Of a stretch of 34,283 bases of DNA, positions 1-8,350 are shown one piece after another. This DNA comes from an uncultured Streptococcus sp. GTDB lineage: Bacteria; Bacillota; Bacilli; Lactobacillales; Streptococcaceae. The DNA lies in the NCBI GenBank assembly GCA_934196125.1, contig CAKPVT010000020.1, positions 1-34,283 on the forward strand, given 5' to 3'. A model generated the notes under the pieces. It worked only from the letters and a program-made list of their open reading frames with translations. It did not search any database and had not been told where the DNA came from. Position 1 is the stretch's first letter. Each line of letters begins with the position of its first letter. The translations under genes were made by a program, and so were the position numbers.

Positions 1-42
1 GGACTTAGTCCTGTGCAATACAGAACTAAATCCTTTCACTAA
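1..42 (+). CDS. IS3-family transposase OrfB, C-terminal fragment
   Basis: Reading from base 1 gives GLSPVQYRTKSFH followed by a TAA stop at 40-42. The LSPVQYR tail is typical of the rve-type (DDE integrase) OrfB of IS3-family elements, where it follows the catalytic domain. Only the last 13 residues are in the window, so whether the transposase is intact upstream cannot be judged. It is transcribed toward malR, convergent with it. Confidence 0.75.
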   Translation, partial: GLSPVQYRTKSFH

Positions 43-69
43 TATTTTTTGTCCAACTTTTTGGGGTCA
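1..69 (+). mobile_element. Right end of an IS3-family insertion sequence
   Basis: The window opens inside an insertion sequence. Positions 1-42 encode a transposase tail. Positions 50-69 form a terminal inverted repeat (TGTCCAACTTTTTGGGGTCA) of the kind that closes IS3-family elements in streptococci. Its complement closely resembles the IS end at 34214-34233 but is not identical to it, so the two edges probably belong to different copies or subtypes. The exact outer boundary and any target duplication cannot be fixed, because the other end of this element lies outside the window. Confidence 0.8.
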
Positions 70-97
70 GTACAAAAAGTTGTTGAACTCTTTTTAG

Positions 98-1123
98 TTA
101 ATCATTGACGTGTAATTGGCGTACACTTTCACGTTCTCTAAGCGTAAATGGAACAATGATTTTTTCAGTAATAGCTGTTTTAGGCGATTTAATCAACTCT
201 ACTAATCTTCTGAAACTTGTTCGTCCAAGATTTGAAACATTGATATCAAAGGTTGTTAAATATGGGTGAACTAGAGTTGAATACGCTGAGTTATTGAAAG
301 TAATAATCGAAATATCATCAGGTACACTCAATTGATAATAAGATAAAAACTGCGTAATTCTAACCGAAATTGTGTCTGCAATAACAATTAAAGCGGTTGC
401 TTTGCTCTCTTCGATTTTTTGAATTAGTTCTTCTAGTACCATAGGATCTCTACGGTCAAATAAGAGTGCGGGATTGCTATCAAGCTCTAATTTCTCTATG
501 CCACGTAGGTAACCAAAATAACGTTCTGATGACACTTCAGATTTTAAATCATCTGTTACAAAAAGAATCTCACGATGTCCTTTTTGGTAAAGATATTCTA
601 CTGCTTTTTTCCCCATTAATTGGTTATCATTATCAATATAAGTAATGTCGTTTTCAAAACCTTCTGGTGCTCCTACGATAACAAATGGCACGTCATTGTC
701 CATTAAATACTTACGAACAGGATCGTCAGGATCAGAATAAAGGATAATAAAACCATCAACGCGCTTCTGACGGTACATTAACTTAACCTGTTCTTCAAGT
801 TCATCAACCGTCATCCCTGTTGCGATTGATACCGTAAAATCATTTAGTTTTGCTTCACTTGTAATTGTTGACAAAATCTGCATAAAGAAAGGCTCATTCA
901 AACGATCTGGAGTCATTAATGGTGGAAAAATCAAACCAACGTTATAAGTCAAACCGCTTGCTAACATTTGCGCAGCAACATTGGGCACATAACCAAGCTC
1001 TGCCATCGCTTTCCGAACTTTGTCTTTTGTTTTCTGAGAAATGGATTTATTATCTTTTAAAACACGACTAACTGTTGAAGGATTCACGCCAGCTTTAGCC
1101 GCTACATCTTTTATTGTAACCAT
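98..1123 (-). CDS. malR: LacI-family maltose operon repressor (MalR-like)
   Basis: This 341-residue protein has an N-terminal LacI-type helix-turn-helix (VTIKDVAAKAGVNPSTVSRV, residues 2-21). A hinge and a periplasmic-binding-protein-like effector domain follow from about residue 60 to the end. It is full length for the family. The ATG is preceded by AAGGAGA. It reads divergently from the broken malX-malC-malD remnants, the usual place of MalR, a repressor of maltose/maltodextrin genes relieved by the inducing sugar. The repressor appears intact although the neighbouring operon is destroyed, so it either controls mal genes elsewhere or is on its way to loss. Its 3' end lies less than 30 bp from an IS end. 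The MalR assignment is by similarity and context; another LacI-family sugar regulator is possible. Confidence 0.85.
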   Translation of the reverse strand: MVTIKDVAAKAGVNPSTVSRVLKDNKSISQKTKDKVRKAMAELGYVPNVAAQMLASGLTYNVGLIFPPLMTPDRLNEPFFMQILSTITSEAKLNDFTVSIATGMTVDELEEQVKLMYRQKRVDGFIILYSDPDDPVRKYLMDNDVPFVIVGAPEGFENDITYIDNDNQLMGKKAVEYLYQKGHREILFVTDDLKSEVSSERYFGYLRGIEKLELDSNPALLFDRRDPMVLEELIQKIEESKATALIVIADTISVRITQFLSYYQLSVPDDISIITFNNSAYSTLVHPYLTTFDINVSNLGRTSFRRLVELIKSPKTAITEKIIVPFTLRERESVRQLHVND

Positions 1124-1145
1124 CTAAGTCTCCTTTTCACTTTTC

Positions 1146-1174
1146 ATTTTATAATAGATTTACAGTGCTGACAA
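1146..1174 (-). promoter_or_regulatory. Promoter of malR
   Basis: Read on the minus strand there is a -35 TTGTCA (1169-1174), a 17-nt spacer and a -10 TAAAAT (1146-1151). The malR start codon lies just downstream, with AAGGAGA at 1130-1136. The rest of the 319-bp malR-malX interval (1124-1442) is AT-rich and holds only this promoter and the divergent mal promoter region. Confidence 0.6.
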
Positions 1175-1364
1175 GGTTTTACTTGCAAAATCTTATTTTA
1201 CTCCCTATTATACATAAAAGCAGATTTTCTGCAATTGCTTGCTTTTATATCCTGCAACTTTTTTAACAAAAAATTTTTGATCGTTATGAACCCCCTTAAA
1301 TTAAGCTTTTGTGACTATTTTTTTGTTTGAAAACTCAAATTTTTTAATTTTTTTCAAAAAACGC

Positions 1365-1393
1365 TTGACAATGTCTGAAAACGATCGCATAGC
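1365..1393 (+). promoter_or_regulatory. mal operon promoter region with cre box
   Basis: A consensus -35 TTGACA (1365-1370) is followed 17 nt later by only a poor -10 (CATAGC, 1388-1393). Positions 1375-1389 (CTGAAAACGATCGCA) fit the CcpA catabolite-response consensus WTGNAANCGNWNNCW at every position except the first. The central CGATCG could also serve as a LacI-family (MalR) operator. Glucose repression through CcpA would be expected for the ancestral operon. The downstream genes are now pseudogenes, so the site may be a fossil. Confidence 0.6.
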
Positions 1394-1442
1394 AAATAAC
1401 TGCGGAAATAATATTACTAATCTTTCTATAGGAGGGGAAATC

Positions 1443-1745
1443 ATGAAAAAGAACTCATAGAAAAAATGCCCCTTGCTGGTGCAGGTCTTACACTCGCAGG
1501 TAGCGTATTAGTCGCTTGCTCAAATTCCTCATCAAATAGTTCAAGCTCTTCATCAAGCAAGACTATTAAATTATGGGTTCCAACAGGCGCTAAAGAATCT
1601 TATTCAGAAGTCGTTAAACAATTCGAAGAAGAATCTGGCTACACTGTAAAAGTTGTTGAATCAAACGATTCAAAAGCACAGGAAAATGTTAAAAAAGCCC
1701 CAGAAAAAGCTGCTGATGTCTTTTCACTCCCACATGACCAACTTC
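1443..1745 (+). pseudogene. malX: malX remnant, maltodextrin-binding lipoprotein (broken)
   Basis: A strong ribosome-binding site (AGGAGGGG) precedes ATG at 1443, but the sixth codon is TAG. The rest of the signal sequence lies in another frame (starting near 1466), so there is both a stop and a one-base shift. Past that point the text is clearly MalX: signal peptide core, lipobox-like VACSNS, a Ser-rich linker, then the start of the mature domain (KTIKLWVPTGAKESYSEVVK) to about SLPHDQL near 1743. The remaining roughly 300 residues of a MalX are absent, because the sequence jumps directly into malC. The product would have bound maltodextrins outside the membrane for the MalC-MalD permease. 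Confidence 0.85.
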
Positions 1746-2118
1746 TTCTTTGGTATTATTTTAGCTCTTATTATCAATACTAAAGGTTTGAAATTGAAGA
1801 AAATGTGGCGAACAATCTTTGTTATTACCATTGCGGTGCCACAATTCATTTCACTTCTTATCATGAGAAACTTGCTTAGCGATGCTGGTCCAATCAATGC
1901 TATTCTTGAAAAAATCGGACTCGTCTCAGTTGCTAATCCATTGCCGTTCTTATCTGATCCGCTTTGAGCCAAGTTCTCAATTATCATCGTCAACATGTGG
2001 GTTGGTATTCCTGTAACAATGTTGGTTGCTACTGGTATCATCATGAACTTGCCACAAGATCAAATTGAAGCTGCTGAAATTGACGGAGCAAGCAAATTCC
2101 AGATTTTCAAATCAATCA
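1740..2118 (+). pseudogene. malC: malC remnant, maltodextrin ABC permease (broken)
   Basis: From about 1740 the reading switches to the frame FFFGIILALIINTKGLKLKK, an internal membrane segment of a MalC/MalF-type permease. The N-terminal portion is missing. At 1965-1967 a TGA interrupts the same frame (SDPL-stop-AKFSII), most simply a Trp codon turned into a stop. Reading then continues through the permease EAA-type loop (EAAEIDGASKFQIFKSIT) to about 2118, where the C-terminal end is lost by a second junction. It cannot make a functional permease. Confidence 0.85.
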
Positions 2119-2183
2119 CATCACTCTTCATGTTTATGCAAAATTACTACGTGGAAGGTATTACAGGCGGTTCTGTTAAATAA
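2119..2183 (+). pseudogene. malD: malD remnant, C-terminal tail of maltodextrin permease
   Basis: Only the last 20 or so codons remain (SLFMFMQNYYVEGITGGSVK, then TAA at 2181-2183). This tail is typical of the MalD/MalG permease partner and follows the malC fragment in frame, so a deletion has removed the end of malC and nearly all of malD. The exact junction is uncertain by several bases because both parents encode similar hydrophobic sequence. Confidence 0.75.
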
Positions 2184-2221
2184 TCTAAAACCTAGCATTT
2201 CCCCTTCTAAATTAATTATCA

Positions 2222-2260
2222 AAAACAGCTTAGAACGATTGTTCCAAGCTGTTTTATTTT
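2222..2260 (+). terminator. Rho-independent terminator after the mal remnants
   Basis: Arms AAAACAGCTT (2222-2231) and AAGCTGTTTT (2246-2255) pair perfectly. An inner GAAC/GTTC helix closes a GATT loop, with one mismatch between the two helices. A T-rich tract follows. It is the original end of the malXCD unit. The leading A run means it may also end transcripts of the convergent Nudix gene. Confidence 0.85.
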
Positions 2261-2292
2261 TATTACACTATTATAGTAGAAAATTTTGTTTC

Positions 2293-2757
2293 TTACCAAA
2301 ATTCGCGCAAGAAATCATCTTTCAAACGTTCACGGTAAAAGAGTTCGTTGAGGTCATCTTCCTCGAAAACGCGAAGCAAATTAAGCATATCATAAGCTAA
2401 ATCTAGTTTTGGTAATTCCTTGCGAGGAACCCATTTAATTTCGCCCTCATCAGTCGAATGAATATTACCGACGTAGTCAGAAGATTGATATAAGAAAACA
2501 AGGTAGCGTTCATCTTCTTTAGTGTACCAATGTTTCATTCCCACTAATTGTGGATCGTTAATCGTCAAACCAGTTTCTTCCTTAACTTCACGAATAACAG
2601 ACTCAACCAAGCCTTCGTGTGGCTCAATATGCCCTCCAGGAAGCGCATAACCAGACCAACGATAACGTTTTGGGTCACGAATCTGCATGACTACATTTCC
2701 CTGACCATCCTCAATTAAACACATATTTGTTAAAATCACACTCTGTGCACGTGACAT
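2293..2757 (-). CDS. Nudix (MutT-like) hydrolase
   Basis: This 154-residue protein has a perfect Nudix box at residues 42-64 (G-x5-E-x7-REVxEExGL). That box binds the divalent metal and catalyses hydrolysis of nucleoside diphosphates linked to another moiety. The surrounding DPKRYRWSGYALPGGHIEPHEG is typical of streptococcal 8-oxo-dGTP diphosphatase-like proteins, which clean the nucleotide pool. The substrate cannot be told from the motif. The start is set by GGAGG five bases before the ATG. The gene lies downstream of uvrB in the same direction with about 90 bp between them, so two DNA-damage-related functions may be co-transcribed. Length is normal for the family. Confidence 0.85.
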   Translation of the reverse strand: MSRAQSVILTNMCLIEDGQGNVVMQIRDPKRYRWSGYALPGGHIEPHEGLVESVIREVKEETGLTINDPQLVGMKHWYTKEDERYLVFLYQSSDYVGNIHSTDEGEIKWVPRKELPKLDLAYDMLNLLRVFEEDDLNELFYRERLKDDFLREFW

Positions 2758-2847
2758 ATTTTCCTCCGAATTCTATTCTCTACGCTAATGCTTAATATTA
2801 ATTGTTTTTAGGGTGTTCTAAAGTGAACTTTTACATGAATCTCAATT

Positions 2848-4839
2848 CTAAGCCATGGCTTTCAATTCTAATACCATATCACGCAATTGGGCAGCAAGTT
2901 CGAAATCGAGCATTTCTGCTGCTTCTTGCATTTGTTTTTGAAGTTTCTTAATTGTCTCTTGACGTTCTGCTTTCGTCATAGCATTGTAATCTGGAATATC
3001 TTCTGCGACATCTGTATCAGAACTTTTCGAAATGGCAATCAAATCGCGAATATCTTTTTTGATTGTTTGCGGAACAATACCATGCTCTTCATTGTAACGC
3101 ATTTGAATTTCACGACGACGAGCCGTTTCGTCCATGGCTTTTTGCATGGATTCTGTAATCTTATCAGCATACATGATAACATGCCCCTCGCTGTTTCGCG
3201 CTGCACGTCCAATCGTTTGAATAAGACCACGTTCATTGCGCAAGAATCCTTCCTTGTCCGCATCAAGAATGGCAACCAAGCTCACTTCTGGGACATCAAT
3301 TCCTTCACGGAGCAAATTAATCCCAATCAAGACATCAAAAACACCTAGACGCAAATCACGAATGATCTCCGTACGTTCCAACGTTTTAATATCTGAATGC
3401 ATATACTTGACTTTGACACCCATTTCTTTGAGGTAATCGGTCAAATCTTCTGCCATTTTCTTAGTTAATGTTGTAATGAAGGTGCGTTCGCCTTTTTCAG
3501 TGCGGCTATTGATTTCACCGAGCAAATCATCCATTTGTCCCATTGTTGGACGTACTTCCACTTCAGGGTCAAGTAAACCAGTTGGACGAATGATTTGTTC
3601 AACAACAGTATCAGTTTGTTCCAGCTCGTAATCCCCTGGAGTGGCTGACACGTAAACAATTTGGTGAACATGACTTTCAAATTCTTCACGGCGCAAAGGA
3701 CGATTATCAAGCGCACTTGGTAAACGAAAACCATAATTCACCAGCATTTCCTTACGCGAATGGTCCCCGTTATACATTCCTTTGATTTGACCCATGGTCA
3801 TGTGACTTTCATCGACCATAATAAGGAAATCTTCTGGGAAGAAATCAAGTAAGGTAAACGGCGGCTCCCCTTCTGAACGACCGTCCATATGACGCGAATA
3901 ATTTTCGACACCATTCGTATAGCCCATTTCACGAAGCATTTCAACATCGTATTCCGTTCTTTGGCGAATACGCTGCGCTTCTATCAACTTTCCTTCTACC
4001 TCAAATTGCTTGACCTGCTCTTCCATTTCTTCCAAAATGTCGTGAATGGCGTGCTCCATATGTTCCTCGTTGGTCATGAAGTGTGTAGCAGGGAAAATCG
4101 CTAAATGTTCCACCTCACCAAGAACTTTACCTGTCAAACTTTCGATTTCTCGAATATGGTCAATTTCGTCACCAAAAAATTCCACACGAAAAGCGTGTTC
4201 ATCACGACTGGCTGGGAAAATTTCGACAACGTCGCCACGCACACGAAAACGGCCACGTTGAAAATCAATGTCATTTCGTTCAAATTGAATGTCAACCAAA
4301 TCATTTAACAATTGGTCACGTGATATTTCTTGCCCAGGTCGCAAACTAACCACACTATCAGCATATTCTTTTGGTGACCCCAAACCATAGATACACGATA
4401 CCGACGCTACTACGATAACGTCATTACGTTCTAGTAGGGCTGATGTTGCTGAATGGCGTAATTTATCGATTTCATCATTTACCGAGCTATCTTTTTCAAT
4501 ATAAGTATCACTAGAAGGCACATAAGCTTCTGGTTGATAGTAATCATAATAAGACACAAAATATTCAACAGCATTGTCTGGGAAAAATTCTTTGAATTCC
4601 CCATAAAGTTGCCCAGCCAAAGTTTTATTATGAGCAATGACCAACGTTGGTTTGTTGACCTTAGCAATAACTTGACTCATCGTATAAGTCTTACCAGTTC
4701 CTGTTGCTCCAAGAAGAATTTGAGCTTTTTCCCCACCTTCAATATTATCCACCAAAGCCTCAATAGCTTCTGGTTGATCTCCAGATGGTTGGTATTTTGA
4801 TACTAATTTAAATTGATTGTTCTCTACTCTATCTATCAT
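2848..4839 (-). CDS. uvrB: Excinuclease ABC subunit B
   Basis: UvrB is the damage-verifying helicase-like subunit of nucleotide excision repair. UvrA loads it onto damaged DNA, and it then recruits UvrC. The 663-residue product shows Walker A GATGTGKT (residues 44-51), the damage-probing beta-hairpin with YYDYYQPEAYVP (about 97-108), a DESH Walker B box, helicase motifs ending in QTIGRAARN, and a C-terminal UVR/UvrC-binding coiled coil (about the last 35 residues). I start it at ATG 4839, which has GAGG six bases upstream and gives the usual MIDR N-terminus. A TTG at 4851 is in frame but overlaps that ribosome site. An extended -10 (TGTTACAAT, complement of 4872-4880) lies just upstream. Full length, no anomalies. 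Confidence 0.97.
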   Translation of the reverse strand: MIDRVENNQFKLVSKYQPSGDQPEAIEALVDNIEGGEKAQILLGATGTGKTYTMSQVIAKVNKPTLVIAHNKTLAGQLYGEFKEFFPDNAVEYFVSYYDYYQPEAYVPSSDTYIEKDSSVNDEIDKLRHSATSALLERNDVIVVASVSCIYGLGSPKEYADSVVSLRPGQEISRDQLLNDLVDIQFERNDIDFQRGRFRVRGDVVEIFPASRDEHAFRVEFFGDEIDHIREIESLTGKVLGEVEHLAIFPATHFMTNEEHMEHAIHDILEEMEEQVKQFEVEGKLIEAQRIRQRTEYDVEMLREMGYTNGVENYSRHMDGRSEGEPPFTLLDFFPEDFLIMVDESHMTMGQIKGMYNGDHSRKEMLVNYGFRLPSALDNRPLRREEFESHVHQIVYVSATPGDYELEQTDTVVEQIIRPTGLLDPEVEVRPTMGQMDDLLGEINSRTEKGERTFITTLTKKMAEDLTDYLKEMGVKVKYMHSDIKTLERTEIIRDLRLGVFDVLIGINLLREGIDVPEVSLVAILDADKEGFLRNERGLIQTIGRAARNSEGHVIMYADKITESMQKAMDETARRREIQMRYNEEHGIVPQTIKKDIRDLIAISKSSDTDVAEDIPDYNAMTKAERQETIKKLQKQMQEAAEMLDFELAAQLRDMVLELKAMA

Positions 4840-4936
4840 GATAATCCTCAAAACTGAAATTTATTACTCTTATTGTAACACAAGTCAATAAAAAAGGGAT
4901 TTTTTAGACTATTATTGCTAAAATTACAGCATCACA

Positions 4937-4953
4937 TGTCAGGTTTTCTAACA
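4937..4953 (+). promoter_or_regulatory. GlnR operator upstream of glnPQ
   Basis: TGTCA-N7-TAACA matches the Gram-positive GlnR/TnrA box TGTNAN7TNACA perfectly, and the flanking bases extend the symmetry (ATGT...ACAT). It ends 17 bp before the -35 of glnP. In streptococci GlnR represses glutamine and glutamate uptake genes when nitrogen is plentiful, so the site supports a glutamine-type role for the transporter. Confidence 0.75.
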
Positions 4954-4970
4954 TCATATGTTTCTTGAAG

Positions 4971-4999
4971 TTGCCTTAATGTCTGAATTTTGGTATAAT
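4971..4999 (+). promoter_or_regulatory. Promoter of glnP-glnQ
   Basis: There is a -35 TTGCCT (4971-4976), a 17-nt spacer and a consensus -10 TATAAT (4994-4999) preceded by TGG, which makes it an extended -10. Transcription would start near 5006. The ribosome-binding site AAAGGAGA sits just before the glnP ATG at 5029. Confidence 0.85.
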
Positions 5000-5028
5000 A
5001 ATGCTATTCTAACCAAAAGGAGACTAAC

Positions 5029-7254
5029 ATGAAGCACAAATTGAAAGCTCTTATGCTAGCAATATTCTTTGTATTCTTTGTGTTTGGTGTCAAAGCTCAA
5101 GCGGATACAATTAGCATTGTATCTGATACAGCTTATGCCCCATTCGAATTTAAAGATTCAGACCAAACTTATAAAGGGATTGATGTTGATATCATCAAAG
5201 AAGTCGCTGAACGCGAGGGATGGGACTATGAACAAACTTACCCCGGTTTTGATGCTGCAGTAAACGCTGTTCAAGCGGGACAAGCGGATGCTCTTATGGC
5301 AGGAACAACCGTTACTGATGCACGTAAGAAAGTCTTTACTTTCTCTGATAGCTATTATGATACTTCAATCGTTATCTACACCAAAAGTGGTAACACAGCC
5401 ATTTCAAAATATAGCCAATTAAAAGGTAAAACTGTCGGTGTTAAAAATGGTACTGCTGCCCAAACTTGGCTTGACCAACATGCTGATAAATATGGCTATA
5501 CTGTCAAAACATTTGATACTAGCGATTTGATGAATAACAGCCTTGATTCTGGTTCTATTGATGCAGCGATGGACGACACACCAGTTGTTCAATACGCTAT
5601 CAATCAAGGAAAATCATATGAAATCAATATTGATGCAGAATCAATCGGAAGCTTCGCTTTTGCTGTTAAAAAAGGAAGTAACTACGAATATTTGATTGAT
5701 GAATTCAACGAAGCTCTTGCTGCTATGAAAGAAGACGGTACTTATGACCAAATCATGCAAAAATGGTTAGGTGATTCATATACATCTTCTTCAACAAGCT
5801 CATCATCTAATAGTTCAGCCGCTTCAAGTACCTTAACATTAACTGGAGATGCTTCTGCTAAAGCTACACCCGTTAAAAGTACTTACAAAATCGTCATGGA
5901 CTCTTCTTTCGCACCATTTGAATACCAAAATGATTCTGGTGAATACGAAGGTATTGACGTTGAATTGATTAAAGCTATCGCTGAACAACAAGGTTTCAAC
6001 GTTGAAATTTCTAACCCTGGTTTTGATGCTGCGCTTAACGCGGTTCAAGCGGGACAAGCGGATGCGGTCATGGCAGGTATGTCAATCACAGATGCTCGTA
6101 AAAAAATTTTTGATTTCTCTGATGCTTACTACACTTCAAATATCTTACTTGCTGTAAAATCCGGTAGCAGCGTTAAAAGTTATAGTGATTTGAAAGGCTT
6201 AACTGTCGGAGCTAAAACCGGAACATCATCTTACACATGGTTATCTGAACACGCTGACGAATACGGTTATACCTTGAAAGCTTTTGACGAAGCCTCAACA
6301 ATGTATGACAGTTTGAACTCTGGTTCTATTGATGCCTTAATGGATGATGAAGCCGTTCTCCTCTACGCTATCCAACAAGGACGTGACTTTGAAACACCTA
6401 TCGCTGGGGAAAAATCCGGTGAATACGGATTTGCCGTCAGCAAAGGTTCTAACCCAGAATTGATTGAAATGTTCAACAACGGTCTTGCTGCCTTAGTTGA
6501 ATCTGGCGAATACGACGAAATCGTCAATAAATACCTTGGTACAAGCGATAATTCAAGTTCAAGCTCAAGTTCATCAAGCGTTGATGAAACAACAATCTGG
6601 GGACTCCTCAAAAATAACTATTCACAATTGCTTTCAGGTTTAGGCAAGACACTTAGCTTAACACTGATTTCATTTGCAATTGCCATGGTTATTGGTATTA
6701 TCTTTGGTATGATGGCTGTTTCGCCAAACAAAGTTCTTCGTACTATTTCAGCTGTCTTTGTTGACATCGTACGTGGTATCCCATTGATGATTGTAGCTGC
6801 CTTTATTTTCTGGGGAATTCCAAACCTTCTCGAGTCTATCACTGGCAAACAAAGCCCAATCAACGATTTCGTTGCAGCTACTATTGCGCTTTCGCTTAAT
6901 GGTGGTGCTTACATTGCAGAAATCGTCCGTGGTGGTATCGAGGCTGTTCCTCAAGGTCAAATGGAAGCCAGCCGTAGTTTAGGTATTTCATATGGTAAGA
7001 CAATGCAAAAAATCATCTTGCCCCAAGCTGTTCGCCTAATGCTACCAAACTTCATCAACCAATTCGTTATTTCATTAAAAGATACAACTATCGTATCAGC
7101 AATTGGTCTTGTTGAACTCTTCCAAACTGGTAAAATCATCATTGCTCGTAACTACCAATCTTTCCGTATGTATGCTATCTTAGCAGTTATCTACCTTGTA
7201 ATGATCACCCTTTTGACACGTTTAGCAAAACGTCTAGAAAAGAGGCTTAAATAA
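5029..7254 (+). CDS. glnP: Glutamine-type ABC transporter, two substrate-binding domains fused to permease
   Basis: This 741-residue membrane protein combines receptor and channel. A signal peptide ends near AQA (about residue 25). Substrate-binding domain 1 spans about 26-250 and domain 2 about 283-502. The two are similar to each other (for example PGFDAALNAVQAGQADAVMAG against PGFDAAVNAVQAGQADALMAG) and are joined by Ser-rich linkers near 252-268 and 507-519. The membrane domain runs from about 527 to 741 and has the EAA-type loop MEASRSLGISYGKTMQKI that docks on the ATPase. This is the GlnP layout of lactic acid bacteria, which import glutamine, and in some cases glutamate or asparagine. 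It works as a dimer with GlnQ. The stop overlaps the glnQ start by one base. The GlnR box upstream supports nitrogen control. Confidence 0.92.
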   Translation: MKHKLKALMLAIFFVFFVFGVKAQADTISIVSDTAYAPFEFKDSDQTYKGIDVDIIKEVAEREGWDYEQTYPGFDAAVNAVQAGQADALMAGTTVTDARKKVFTFSDSYYDTSIVIYTKSGNTAISKYSQLKGKTVGVKNGTAAQTWLDQHADKYGYTVKTFDTSDLMNNSLDSGSIDAAMDDTPVVQYAINQGKSYEINIDAESIGSFAFAVKKGSNYEYLIDEFNEALAAMKEDGTYDQIMQKWLGDSYTSSSTSSSSNSSAASSTLTLTGDASAKATPVKSTYKIVMDSSFAPFEYQNDSGEYEGIDVELIKAIAEQQGFNVEISNPGFDAALNAVQAGQADAVMAGMSITDARKKIFDFSDAYYTSNILLAVKSGSSVKSYSDLKGLTVGAKTGTSSYTWLSEHADEYGYTLKAFDEASTMYDSLNSGSIDALMDDEAVLLYAIQQGRDFETPIAGEKSGEYGFAVSKGSNPELIEMFNNGLAALVESGEYDEIVNKYLGTSDNSSSSSSSSSVDETTIWGLLKNNYSQLLSGLGKTLSLTLISFAIAMVIGIIFGMMAVSPNKVLRTISAVFVDIVRGIPLMIVAAFIFWGIPNLLESITGKQSPINDFVAATIALSLNGGAYIAEIVRGGIEAVPQGQMEASRSLGISYGKTMQKIILPQAVRLMLPNFINQFVISLKDTTIVSAIGLVELFQTGKIIIARNYQSFRMYAILAVIYLVMITLLTRLAKRLEKRLK

Positions 7255-7994
7255 TGGCAGAATTAAAAATTGATGTACAAAATTTGCACAAATCTTATGG
7301 AGATAATGAGGTCCTAAAAGGAATCACAACTCAGTTCCACGAAGGTGATGTTGTTTGTATTATTGGTCCTTCAGGTTCAGGGAAATCAACATTCCTACGT
7401 ACCCTCAACTTACTTGAAACAATCACAAGTGGAAAAGTTATCGTTGACGGTTATGAACTTTCTGACCCAAAAACTGATGTCGATAAAGTTCGTGAGGATA
7501 TCGGAATGGTATTCCAACACTTTAACCTTTTCCCACACATGACAATTCTTGAAAACATTACCTTTGCGCCTATCGAACTAGGTAAGGAAAGCAAAGAAGA
7601 GGCAGAAAAACATGCCATGGAACTTCTTGAACAAGTCGGCTTAGCTGATAAACGTGACGCAAAACCCGAAAGCTTATCAGGGGGACAAAAACAACGTGTG
7701 GCTATCGCTCGCAGTTTAGCTATGAATCCTGATATCATGCTTTTTGACGAACCTACTTCTGCACTTGACCCAGAAATGGTCGGAGACGTTCTTAACGTTA
7801 TGAAAAATCTTGCAGAACAAGGCATGACAATGTTAATCGTCACTCACGAAATGGGATTTGCTCGTAAAGTTGCCAACCGCGTTATCTTTACCGACGGCGG
7901 TGAATTCCTCGAAGACGGCACACCAGAACAAATCTTCGACAACCCACAACACCCACGCCTAAAAGACTTCCTTGATAAAGTCTTGAATGTGTGA
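7254..7994 (+). CDS. glnQ: Polar amino-acid ABC transporter ATP-binding protein
   Basis: This 246-residue cytoplasmic ATPase energises GlnP. It has Walker A GPSGSGKST (residues 38-46), Q-loop Gln 88, signature LSGGQKQR (141-148), Walker B IMLFDEP (161-167), a D-loop and switch His 198 in VTHEM. All the residues needed for ATP hydrolysis are present and the length is normal for the polar amino-acid uptake class. Its ATG shares one base with the glnP stop (TAATG), so translation is coupled. A terminator lies directly after it, so glnP-glnQ is a two-gene operon. Confidence 0.95.
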   Translation: MAELKIDVQNLHKSYGDNEVLKGITTQFHEGDVVCIIGPSGSGKSTFLRTLNLLETITSGKVIVDGYELSDPKTDVDKVREDIGMVFQHFNLFPHMTILENITFAPIELGKESKEEAEKHAMELLEQVGLADKRDAKPESLSGGQKQRVAIARSLAMNPDIMLFDEPTSALDPEMVGDVLNVMKNLAEQGMTMLIVTHEMGFARKVANRVIFTDGGEFLEDGTPEQIFDNPQHPRLKDFLDKVLNV

Positions 7995-8001
7995 TAAATC
8001 A

Positions 8002-8036
8002 AAAAGGTCGGATGCTAAAGCATCTCGACCTTTTAC
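8002..8036 (+). terminator. Terminator of glnPQ
   Basis: AAAAGGTCG-GATGC (8002-8015) pairs with GCATC-CGACCTTTT (8020-8034) around a TAAA loop with one bulged T. The hairpin is long and stable and ends in TTTT, and it starts a few bases after the glnQ stop. Confidence 0.85.
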
Positions 8037-8147
8037 ATCACCTACTATTTGGTAGGCGACTAGATTTCTCACTAGGTTTAGTTAAAGCTGTTAAGTTTCT
8101 ACGCTAGGTATTACAGCACTTAGCTAACACTACCTACTCTATTACCT

Positions 8148-8176
8148 TTGACTTTTATAGCACCTTTTGATAAACT
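8148..8176 (+). promoter_or_regulatory. Promoter of the ABC-F leader
   Basis: There is a -35 TTGACT (8148-8153), 17 nt, and a -10 TAAACT (8171-8176). The predicted start near 8183 gives a leader of about 215 nt before the ABC-F start codon. That leader contains a tiny ORF and a terminator. Confidence 0.65.
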
Positions 8177-8210
8177 AATATCAAATTAACATTCAGGAGG
8201 AAAAGGAGCA

Positions 8211-8222
8211 ATGAAGAACTAA
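8211..8222 (+). CDS. Three-codon leader ORF (Met-Lys-Asn)
   Basis: ATG AAG AAC TAA is preceded by an unusually strong Shine-Dalgarno region, AGGAGG (8195-8200) and AAGGAG (8203-8208). A ribosome site this strong in front of only three codons makes sense as a ribosome sensor rather than a protein gene. Very short upstream ORFs combined with a terminator are known in antibiotic-responsive leaders of ABC-F genes. I infer the same role here from position and structure only. Confidence 0.5.
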   Translation: MKN

Positions 8223-8350
8223 GAACAGAATTTTTGATACTACCATATCAAGTTTTGTTTTTAATGCGCTCTTTAATAAACTTCCTCAGCTAATAGATGG
8301 CTATTTTCCGCCTTTATTAGTGCTATTTTGTTTTATTAATAGAAAGCCTC

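Noticed and set aside
4840..4851. Upstream TTG start for uvrB
   Set aside because: It overlaps the GAGG that serves the ATG at 4839, and the resulting N-terminus is not typical of UvrB.
5839..6057. Minus-strand open frames inside glnP, and similar antisense frames in uvrB, lepA, obgE and cas9
   Set aside because: They mirror the codon pattern of the strong genes on the other strand and lack ribosome sites and recognisable domains.
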